From JBNJEM01 sp051745935 (GTDB taxonomy: Bacteria > Planctomycetota > Planctomycetia > Pirellulales > Pirellulaceae), in contig JBNJEM010000545.1 of assembly GCA_051745935.1 (NCBI GenBank), forward strand, positions 1-5,509: a stretch of DNA of 5,509 nt, given 5' to 3'. Below, piece after piece: positions 1 to 4,523 of this stretch. Under the pieces are notes generated by a model. That model made no database searches and was not told the origin of the DNA. It was given only the letters and a program-made list of their open reading frames with translations. Numbering within the stretch: the stretch's first letter is position 1; each line of letters begins with the position of its first letter. The translations under genes were made by a program, and so were the position numbers.

Positions 1-84
1 ACCGTTCACGGGCAAGAAAGTGATCTCCGCGGATGTTCGCACGTCCCGTTGCACATCTGGAAGGAAGGCTTTTCAAGGTGCAAC

Positions 85-396
85 TGCCAGGGGCTTGTCC
101 CGTGCGCCGTTGAGCTCTACGCTATTGTTGCATAAAGACGGCGTAGGACGGGTCTCCAGGCCCGTCTTTTACAGCGCATAAATGCCTTTTTGCGGTTGTT
201 TGAAGATCGCACATTTCGTGAGATCTTCGGACACCAGATCAAATACGATTTCGTACTTGAAAAGACGGGCCTGGAGACCCGTCCTACATATACTGTTTGC
301 AACGTTACGCTCCACGCTACCGACCGACGGGCAGGAGTGGTGTGTCTGGCGGTTTGTAGCGGCGAGCGTGAACCACTGCGGGACAAGCCCGTGGCA
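85..396. repeat. Outer inverted repeat pair around the palindrome
   Basis: Positions 85-102 (TGCCAGGGGCTTGTCCCG) match the reverse complement of 379-396 at 17 of 18 bases. They enclose the 145-bp palindrome asymmetrically: 40 bp lie between the left arms and 91 bp between the right arms. Weaker similarity in inverted orientation continues between the arms (GTTGCA at 127-132 against TGCAAC at 298-303). Farther out, CCGTTCACGGG at 2-12 is the exact reverse complement of 427-437. The pattern suggests two divergent copies of a longer unit facing each other, the left copy carrying a deletion. Confidence 0.65.
143..287. repeat. 145-bp concentric palindrome with perfect 28-bp arms
   Basis: Positions 143-170 are the exact reverse complement of 260-287 (28 of 28). 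Inside, GAAGATC (202-208) pairs with GATCTTC (222-228) and CAC (210-212) with GTG (218-220), leaving the loop ATTTC at 213-217. All these pairs are centred on position 215, and scattered further pairs such as TTT 187-189 with AAA 241-243 keep the same register. The whole unit could therefore fold as one long imperfect hairpin, or extrude as a cruciform. I see no target-site duplication at its edges. It resembles a non-autonomous palindromic interspersed element (MITE- or REP-like); copies elsewhere cannot be seen from this window. Confidence 0.85.
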
Positions 397-507
397 TCCA
401 TGCGGGCTCCACGCCGTGTAACGGCACCCGTGAACGGCGGCGAACGCAAAACCGGTACACGGAACGCACGCTGATCGCCTCGCTTCTTGCCGCGCCAGTT
501 CAAATCC

Positions 508-531
508 CCTCGGCATTCAAAACGCCAGAGG
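508..531 (-). terminator. Weak hairpin after the lipoprotein gene
   Basis: CCTCGGC at 508-514 pairs with GCC-A-GAGG at 524-531, giving a 7-bp stem with one bulged A (527) and a 9-nt loop. It begins 8 bp beyond the lipoprotein stop codon in the direction of transcription, the place expected for a terminator. On the minus strand it is followed only by GGATTTG, not a proper U-tract, so intrinsic termination is uncertain. Confidence 0.3.
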
Positions 532-538
532 CGGACTT

Positions 539-1339
539 CTACTCGGCCTCCACCCGTTCCTCTTTCTCGGGAGCGGATTCTTCAGCGGTCTCATTTTCCC
601 GAGACGAGTTCCGCCGATCGCCCTTCCCCGCGCCGGCATTGGCTTTTCCCGACGTTTCTCCCGACGCCTCGGCCAACGGAAACCGCATATTGGCCACCAC
701 CGCATAGGCATCCGCCCGATAATCAACCAAGGTGTTGATGTTGGCGTCGAGCAATACCGTGTATACGCGGCCGTCACGAATGGTCTTTAACACCTCGCCC
801 CTCGCTGGCAACGCCCGCTTCCCGAAACGAAACTTCTTGCGCATCACATATCGGGCGCACGGTATCCGGCCAAGCATAAGGGGTTCCACTCGCCCGTCCA
901 TGGCCTGAAGCACTTTTTCATCCATCTCCCCCATGAGGGATTCAACAAAAGAAACAAGGTTTTCCCGGTCCAGGTTAAGCGGCTCATTCGCCGCCGCGTC
1001 TCGGGCCCCAATCGTGATACGAGGTAACGGTACACGTCGTCTTCGGTCGAACACGAATCGCACCACGTAGCCTTGGGATCGAGACGCCACCTGCCAATCA
1101 AGCGGCGGCGCCACCTTTAACCGGCCTTCATCGAGCGCGGGCAAATAGTTGCCAATTTCGCTCAATTCCTCCGTCGCATATCCCGCTACCTCTTCCGGAG
1201 CCGGAAGCGCTCGCGCGCAGGGACCCGGCGCCGCGGACTTCCCAGGATCCTGCGTCTTGAGGCAAGACGTGAACGCCAGAATACTCATCGCCAGGAGAAA
1301 ACAGTGGTGGTGAGGAAGGCAATGCCGTAACATGACCAT
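539..1339 (-). CDS. Predicted exported lipoprotein of unknown function
   Basis: This encodes 266 residues, uncharacterised, probably anchored in a membrane facing the periplasm. The start at 1339 is chosen because GGGAGG lies 6 nt upstream and because it puts a lipoprotein-type signal at the N-terminus. That signal has basic Arg5, a hydrophobic stretch CFLLAMSILAF (13-23), then TSC with Cys26 as the likely lipidated residue. The lipobox FTSC is imperfect because Leu is usual at -3. An upstream in-frame start at 1402 has no such logic. Residues 60-221 look like a compact alpha/beta domain: a GNYLPALDEGRLKVAPP segment, strands such as GYVVRFVF, and RVYTVLLDANIN near the end. Residues 222-266 form a charged, Glu/Ser/Lys-rich, probably disordered tail. 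From memory, similar GNYLP...VAPP proteins occur in planctomycetes, but I cannot assign a named family. A 79-bp palindromic repeat lies about 87 bp upstream and a weak hairpin just downstream. Coding status is fairly sure; function is unknown. Confidence 0.8.
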   Translation of the reverse strand: MVMLRHCLPHHHCFLLAMSILAFTSCLKTQDPGKSAAPGPCARALPAPEEVAGYATEELSEIGNYLPALDEGRLKVAPPLDWQVASRSQGYVVRFVFDRRRRVPLPRITIGARDAAANEPLNLDRENLVSFVESLMGEMDEKVLQAMDGRVEPLMLGRIPCARYVMRKKFRFGKRALPARGEVLKTIRDGRVYTVLLDANINTLVDYRADAYAVVANMRFPLAEASGETSGKANAGAGKGDRRNSSRENETAEESAPEKEERVEAE

Positions 1340-1754
1340 GAATGGCCTCCCACAGTCTCTGCCCCCTAACAAGAGTTCCCCCCCGTCGCGTTTCGCGGCC
1401 ACCCCGCTCAGATCACTGCGAGCTTTACAGCCCGTAACAAAACGTCGTTGCCGCTCCCAAAAGGCTGGATGAGAAGAAACCTTGAGCGCTTTTGTTATCG
1501 CTTCTTAGAGTGTAGGCGCCGCGCGGTGGCAATCCGTTACGGTTATCGAGTTGCGTGCAACAACCAAGTCCGCCCCGCCTTCGGCTTCACTCATTCGCCC
1601 CAACCTCGACGCCCGCCCGGCGCCGTCCAAGGCCGAATCGCGTCCCTGTAGCCCATCTGAAACAGAACAGCCAACTCGTCGTCGCACCCGCTCGCCGCGA
1701 ACGCGTGGTTCCCCACTTCACACCGCTAAAGCGTTCCAAGCCATCAAGAACAGC
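1340..1754. other. Intergenic region holding palindromic repeat A
   Basis: This gap separates the basic-protein gene from the lipoprotein gene, both transcribed leftward. It contains the ribosome-binding site of the lipoprotein gene (complement of CCTCCC at 1346-1351) and repeat copy A (1427-1505). The stretch 1506-1754 has only small hairpins, such as CGCT-AA-AGCG at 1724-1733. I find no convincing sigma-70 promoter or U-tract terminator. Confidence 0.6.
1427..1505 (+). repeat. Palindromic intergenic repeat, copy A (79 bp)
   Basis: The outer arms TAACAAAA (1435-1442) and TTTTGTTA (1490-1497) are exact reverse complements centred on 1466. The conserved internal box reads CGCTCCCAA (1453-1461), one base off the CGCTTCCAA of the other copies. 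The inner hairpin is reduced to CCA (1457-1459) with TGG (1466-1468). The first 17 bases, ACAGCCCGTAACAAAAC, are identical to those of copy B. The plus strand is named arbitrarily as the orientation; the off-centre inner hairpin gives the element a direction. Confidence 0.85.
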
Positions 1755-2051
1755 TTACTCTCCAATAACCTCTTTGACTTTTTGCACGAAGTGCGGAGAC
1801 TTTCCCGAGTGGCTGAGTGCCTCGGCCTTGGCCACGGCCTCCTTTTTTTGATCAAACTCGAACGTGGCCACCCGTTTGAGGGACTGACTGAACACGCCCC
1901 AGAAGACCTTTTTTCGAGTATCCGCCGGCTCCTTGGACCGAGAAGTCCGCTTCTTCGCGGCCTTTTTCTTGGTCGCCTTTTTCGCATCGGTCTTCTCCGC
2001 AGCCTCGGCTTCTTCGCGTAACGCTTTACGATTTACAACTTTGCGTGCCAT
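1755..2051 (-). CDS. Small Lys/Arg-rich basic protein, H1-like N-terminal half
   Basis: The product is a 98-residue uncharacterised protein. The start at 2051 is preferred because GAGAAGA lies just upstream and because MARKVVNRKALREEAEAAE matches the N-terminus I recall for small planctomycete proteins. An in-frame start at 2258 would add 69 residues of unconvincing sequence and overlap a G-rich hairpin. Residues 1-20 look helical. Residues 20-48 are a Lys/Arg/Ala/Thr run (KKATKKKAAKKR) resembling histone H1 tails, which suggests nucleic-acid contact. Residues 50-96 form a small domain with strand-like WGVFSQSLKRVATFEF, an alanine-rich helix (68-80) and SGKSPHFVQKVKEVI. That layout recalls small DUF2188-like folds, but the likeness is weak. 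There is no signal peptide or membrane segment, so it is probably cytoplasmic. A role in DNA or RNA binding is inference from composition only. Its upstream region carries repeat copy B and the G-rich hairpin. Confidence 0.8.
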   Translation of the reverse strand: MARKVVNRKALREEAEAAEKTDAKKATKKKAAKKRTSRSKEPADTRKKVFWGVFSQSLKRVATFEFDQKKEAVAKAEALSHSGKSPHFVQKVKEVIGE

Positions 2052-2220
2052 GTCTTCTCGCAATGCATCGGAACAGGGGCATCGGACCTCACGTAACAGC
2101 TCAGCCGATCGGTTTCGGTCAGGCAATCCGGCCTCACCGCAATACGTCTTGAAAGACTCGAGGGAATTCAGCCTTGGGGATCCCATCAAAACGCGAGTCG
2201 CAGCGTAAACAACCTGCCAC

Positions 2221-2252
2221 TCGCCGACCTCCTCCCCCCCTCCCATCGGCGA
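2221..2252 (-). repeat. Hairpin with G-rich loop upstream of basic-protein gene
   Basis: TCGCCGA (2221-2227) and TCGGCGA (2246-2252) are perfect 7-bp inverted arms. The 18-nt loop is almost pure pyrimidine on the plus strand, so on the minus strand, the sense strand for the neighbouring gene, it reads GGGAGGGGGGGAGGAGG. That tract could form a G-quadruplex or mimic a Shine-Dalgarno sequence. It sits about 170 nt upstream of the chosen start of the basic-protein gene. Function is inferred only. Confidence 0.5.
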
Positions 2253-2267
2253 CACCAATCCATTTTT

Positions 2268-2346
2268 ACAGCCCGTAACAAAACCTGCTTACCGCTTCCA
2301 AACTCCTTGGATAGCAGCAAATCCGAATCGTTTTGTTGTAGCTTCT
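2268..2346 (+). repeat. Palindromic intergenic repeat, copy B (79 bp)
   Basis: The arms AACAAAAC (2277-2284) and GTTTTGTT (2330-2337) are exact reverse complements centred on 2307. CGCTTCCAA is present at 2294-2301-2302, and the inner hairpin is CCAA (2298-2301) with TTGG (2307-2310), its centre shifted 3 bp left of the outer centre. It has the same length as copy A and the same first 17 bases, and both copies end GCTTCT. It lies about 216 bp upstream of the basic-protein start codon. Confidence 0.85.
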
Positions 2347-2633
2347 TTCTTCATGATACTCGATTTCCGGCCCAATCGCCAGTTGGCACACGCCCCTCTG
2401 CCATCATGCCTCGGCGGCCGCCCGTTGATTGGTTCCGGACGCATGGCTCGTCTGGCACCCCGACCGAGAAGCCGCCGAAACTGCTGTCGGCACGCGCCGC
2501 GAAAGTCGGCCCCATTCCCGTCCTGGAGTTGTGTTGGCCCGCCAAAGTCCCAGATTTGCCGTCCCGATTCGGCAGTTTGACGCACAAGCATTCGCGACAC
2601 GCGGGTATCGTGCCCAGCTGGCCCAGGGGTTGG

Positions 2634-2690
2634 CGCGATAAAAACTACGATGACTCGTGGAAGCTTTCTTGACCCATTTTTGTTTCTTGG
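2634..2690 (-). repeat. Possible decayed, opposite-orientation repeat copy
   Basis: Read on the plus strand this stretch has GCGATAAAAAC, then TGGAAGC, then TTTTTGTTTC. That order resembles the minus-strand order of the repeat family (RTAACAAAAC, TTTGGAAGCG, GTTTTGTTA), but with a central deletion and several mismatches. It may be a degenerate relative or a chance likeness, and an alignment against a family consensus would decide. Confidence 0.2.
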
Positions 2691-2714
2691 GCCGGGAATT
2701 CGCGCGGGGCACCT

Positions 2715-2729
2715 CCCCCATCGAGGGGG
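2715..2729 (-). repeat. C5/G5 hairpin downstream of lpxB
   Basis: CCCCC (2715-2719) and GGGGG (2725-2729) flank the loop ATCGA. It lies about 110 nt beyond the lpxB stop codon. With no following U-tract on the minus strand it is a poor intrinsic terminator, although it is the strongest short hairpin after lpxB. Confidence 0.25.
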
Positions 2730-2837
2730 TTCCATGGAGAATAAAGGGGCGTCAGATTGCACATTGGAACATGCGTCACACGTTAGCCGTCTGAAGTAGC
2801 ATCCCAGCTTCGTGATCCCAAGGCTCCGAACCCGTTC

Positions 2838-4085
2838 TCACGCAGCTCGGGCGGCTCCCGAACTCGAGGAGCCGGCGGCAGGGGGCGGGAGATGATCGAG
2901 GACGTATGTGGCTGCCGCGGCCGTGGCTCCCGTCATGCAAAACCGCGAACGCAAGGTGGCCAATTGCTCGACGCGGCGACGATAGGCGGCAGCGTCGGTC
3001 AACCACTCGATCACATGGGCCGCAAGTTGACTCGATTTGTCGGAACAGGCGGGATACTCGGGAAAGGGCACCAGACTCGCCCCGGGATGATTGGGATCGT
3101 ACGGAGCATGTCGCACGTCATACCGATCCTCGCAAGCCAGCAGGTTCACCAGCGTCATGTATTTCACCTGCAACAGAAAACGCTTGGCGAAAAAGTACAT
3201 GGTACGGTTAACCCAATAATGAATGACCGACGGCTTAGCGTAATACATGAGTTCCAGAGAAACCGACCCACTGCACGCCATGCAGCAGTGTGCCAGCTGA
3301 ATGAGTTCGCTGGTCCTGCCCGCGTACACTTCGATTGGCAAGGAAAACGCCGCTGCCATGTCGCGGGCCATCTCGGCCTGTCGCTCATTGAACCCCGCTA
3401 TCGCAAACTTCGCCCCCGGCACGGCGGCGGCCACCTGCTCCGCGGCCCTCAAGAAACGGGGCAGATTCGCGCGGACTTCTTGCACGCGGGAGCCAGGCAG
3501 AATGGTCACTAGACGCCCCGTACCGGCGGGAGCGTGTCGCGTGAGAAACTCGGTATCCGCCTGCCCCCGGGTCAACTCGTCGAAATAGGGATGCCCCACG
3601 TAAGAGGCTTGGCATCCATGCTGCTGGTACCAGGTCGCCTCGAACGGCAGTTTACAGAGCACATGATCGACCAATCGCCGCATCTTCCGCACTCGCCAGC
3701 CCCCCCAAGCCCACATTTGTGGGGCTCCGTAATAGAATACCGGAATCCCATGTTTCCGGGCCTTGCGAGCAATCCACCAATTGAATCCAGGGTAATCGAT
3801 CAATATGACCGCATCGGGGCGCTCTTGGGCAAAGTACGCCTCGGCGCGGCCTAACAATTTCCAAAACTTGTCAAGATTCAACACGGCTTGCATCAGCCAC
3901 ATCACGGACAATTGGGTCAGGTCCGCTAGCAGCGTCATGCCAGCCCCCTGCATCCGCGGCCCGCCAAACCCCACGAATCGGGCATGCGGCTCTTTTTCCT
4001 TGAGCACCTGAATCAGGTTGCTCCCGTGCAAGTCACCACTCGGTTCGCCAACCGAGAAAAAAACGGTTCGGGAGTTGGTCAACAT
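2838..4085 (-). CDS. lpxB: Lipid-A-disaccharide synthase (LpxB)
   Basis: This GT19-family glycosyltransferase joins UDP-2,3-diacylglucosamine and lipid X into lipid A disaccharide 1-phosphate at the inner face of the cytoplasmic membrane. The motifs appear in family order: FFSVGEPSGDLHG (9-21), with Glu14 matching the essential Glu of the E. coli enzyme; GFGGPRM (39-45); VMWLMQAVL (61-69); ILIDYPGFN (94-102), with Asp97 matching catalytic Asp98; YYGAPQMWAW (118-127); KLPFE (144-148); VGHP (162-165); ILPGSR (194-199), with Arg199 near the conserved Arg201; SGSVSLE (271-277), where SGTATLE is more usual; and VNLLA (311-315). The length is 415 residues against about 382 in E. coli. The extra length lies between VNLLA and the final helices and in an Ala/Ser/Gly tail. 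The start at 4085 gives the usual short lead before the first motif; an in-frame ATG at 4100 adds five residues and cannot be excluded, as neither has a strong ribosome-binding site. No other lpx gene is in view. Two tandem palindromic repeats lie directly upstream and may be in its leader. Confidence 0.95.
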   Translation of the reverse strand: MLTNSRTVFFSVGEPSGDLHGSNLIQVLKEKEPHARFVGFGGPRMQGAGMTLLADLTQLSVMWLMQAVLNLDKFWKLLGRAEAYFAQERPDAVILIDYPGFNWWIARKARKHGIPVFYYGAPQMWAWGGWRVRKMRRLVDHVLCKLPFEATWYQQHGCQASYVGHPYFDELTRGQADTEFLTRHAPAGTGRLVTILPGSRVQEVRANLPRFLRAAEQVAAAVPGAKFAIAGFNERQAEMARDMAAAFSLPIEVYAGRTSELIQLAHCCMACSGSVSLELMYYAKPSVIHYWVNRTMYFFAKRFLLQVKYMTLVNLLACEDRYDVRHAPYDPNHPGASLVPFPEYPACSDKSSQLAAHVIEWLTDAAAYRRRVEQLATLRSRFCMTGATAAAATYVLDHLPPPAAGSSSSGAARAA

Positions 4086-4117
4086 GACTGGCCGTCCCAT
4101 CTGGTCTCAAGAATATG

Positions 4118-4195
4118 ACAGCCAACAACAAAACTTGGCTTTCGCTTCCAAAACGCTTTGGGCGCGGAAACCTGCGTGGTTTTGTTATGGCTTTT
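4118..4195 (+). repeat. Palindromic intergenic repeat, copy C (78 bp)
   Basis: The arms AACAAAAC (4127-4134) and GTTTTGTT (4179-4186) are exact reverse complements centred on 4156.5. The inner hairpin CCAAA (4148-4152) with TTTGG (4157-4161) is the best of the four. Intermediate pairing is also possible between GG, TTT and CGC on the left and GCG, AAA and CC on the right. It carries CGCTTCCAA at 4144-4152. Its edge is 32 bp from the chosen lpxB start and 17 bp from the alternative one. Confidence 0.85.
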
Positions 4196-4196
4196 T

Positions 4197-4276
4197 GCAG
4201 CCCGCCGCAAAACCGAGCTCTCGCTTCCAACCCCCCTTGGACTACGGGACCTCTGCATGGTTTTGTTACGGGGTCT
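4197..4276 (+). repeat. Palindromic intergenic repeat, copy D (80 bp)
   Basis: It follows copy C after one base in the same orientation. The arms CAAAACC (4208-4214) and GGTTTTG (4259-4265) are exact reverse complements centred on 4236.5. Beyond a small internal loop, CCCG (4201-4204) pairs with CGGG (4269-4272), a pairing the other copies lack. CGCTTCCAA and the inner CCAA (4227-4230)/TTGG (4237-4240) hairpin are retained, while the left arm has GCCGCAAAAC in place of CGTAACAAAAC. Confidence 0.8.
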
Positions 4277-4310
4277 TAGTGTGGCAAGCAAATCGTCCGG
4301 GTAAGCAACG

Positions 4311-4338
4311 GCGGTATTCCTTCAGGCCTTAATACCGC
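4311..4338. repeat. 8-bp inverted repeat upstream of lpxB
   Basis: GCGGTATT (4311-4318) and AATACCGC (4331-4338) are perfect inverted arms around a 12-nt spacer. The site is about 225 bp upstream of lpxB and 185 bp downstream of the CYTH gene. It lacks a U-tract on either strand, so an operator-like site is as plausible as a terminator. No regulator can be named. Confidence 0.4.
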
Positions 4339-4472
4339 TTCAGGGCGAAAGTATGACAGAATGCCGCTCTCGAAAACAGACCAATTTTCGCTCCCCGTCG
4401 CGCCCGCCGGAAAGCACTGAAAACTCTCCCCCTCCCTTCGGAACGTCCCTGGCTCAGCCGGTGGCGAGTTAC

Positions 4473-4511
4473 GTTCCACTACACCGTTCCGCTACGCCGT
4501 CTCGCTACACC
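4473..4511. repeat. Three tandem 13-bp repeats after the CYTH gene
   Basis: The units are GTTCCACTACACC (4473-4485), GTTCCGCTACGCC (4486-4498) and GTCTCGCTACACC (4499-4511). Neighbouring units match at 11 and 10 of 13 positions. The array begins 12 bp beyond the stop codon of the CYTH gene in its direction of transcription. It is too short to call a known class; slippage or a binding-site cluster are both possible. Confidence 0.55.
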
Positions 4512-4523
4512 GAGATCCAACAG

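Larger units (their letters stand above)
1..538. other. Non-coding, repeat-dense left flank
   Basis: No convincing gene lies here. Reading frames open on both strands, but their translations are rich in Arg, Pro, Cys and His with no domain-like pattern, and they run through inverted repeats, so I treat them as spurious. The stretch is dominated by nested inverted repeats (2-12 with 427-437, 85-102 with 379-396, 143-170 with 260-287). The remainder, 438-507, shows nothing I can name. A weak hairpin at 508-531 follows the lipoprotein gene. Confidence 0.7.
2052..2837. other. 786-bp gap between lpxB and the basic-protein gene
   Basis: No gene is supported. Open frames of about 75-157 codons exist on both strands, but they overlap one another, are Arg/Pro/Gly-rich and run through repeat copy B. 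The gap contains a hairpin with a G-rich loop (2221-2252), repeat copy B (2268-2346), a possible decayed repeat copy (2634-2690) and a C5/G5 hairpin (2715-2729). For the stretch 2347-2633 I see nothing definable. Confidence 0.6.
4101..4523. other. Gap between cyaB-like gene and lpxB, rich in repeats
   Basis: This region must carry whatever drives lpxB if that gene is not read through from the CYTH gene. It holds tandem repeat copies C and D (4118-4276), an 8-bp inverted repeat (4311-4338) and three tandem 13-mers (4473-4511). On the minus strand CATACT near 4350 could be a -10 box, but no good -35 box is correctly spaced, so I do not call a promoter. No gene is supported. Confidence 0.6.

Noticed and set aside
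496..514. T-arm-like GTTCAAATCCCC, suggesting a tRNA 3' end
   Set aside because: The flanking bases do not form the 5-bp T stem, and no matching acceptor or anticodon arm lies nearby on either strand.
169..516. 115-codon minus-strand frame in the left flank
   Set aside because: Mostly repeat-derived sequence rich in Cys, His and Pro. Only its last 29 residues look protein-like, and those lie in the palindrome loop, reported separately.
1804..1830. CCCGAGTGGCTGAGTG resembling the 5' half of a tRNA-Ser/Leu
   Set aside because: It lies inside the basic-protein gene, encoding the SHSGKSPH segment on the other strand, and no cloverleaf follows.
1933..2208. Open frame on the plus strand opposite the basic-protein gene
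   Set aside because: It is the antisense of the Lys-rich coding region, giving Phe/Ala-rich translation as expected from AAG/GCC codons; no ribosome-binding site and no recognisable domain.
2385..2402. Possible sigma-54 promoter around TGGCACACGCCCCTCTGC
   Set aside because: The -12 element TTGC is absent at the required spacing and no gene follows on that strand.
2289..2762. 157-codon open frame on the minus strand between lpxB and repeat B
   Set aside because: Arg/Gly/Pro-rich with no domain-like pattern, overlaps open frames in other phases, and its end runs through repeat copy B.
2892..3512. 206-codon plus-strand frame
   Set aside because: It lies wholly antisense to the well-supported lpxB gene.
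1427..4276. CRISPR array or integron attC sites as an explanation of the repeats
   Set aside because: The copies are 78-80 bp, irregularly spaced across separate gaps, with diverged centres and no spacers, Cas genes, integrase or cassette genes.
4118..4276. Repeats C and D as ordinary Rho-independent terminators of the CYTH gene
   Set aside because: On the minus strand neither is followed by a U-tract, and they lie about 250 bp beyond the stop codon next to the lpxB start.
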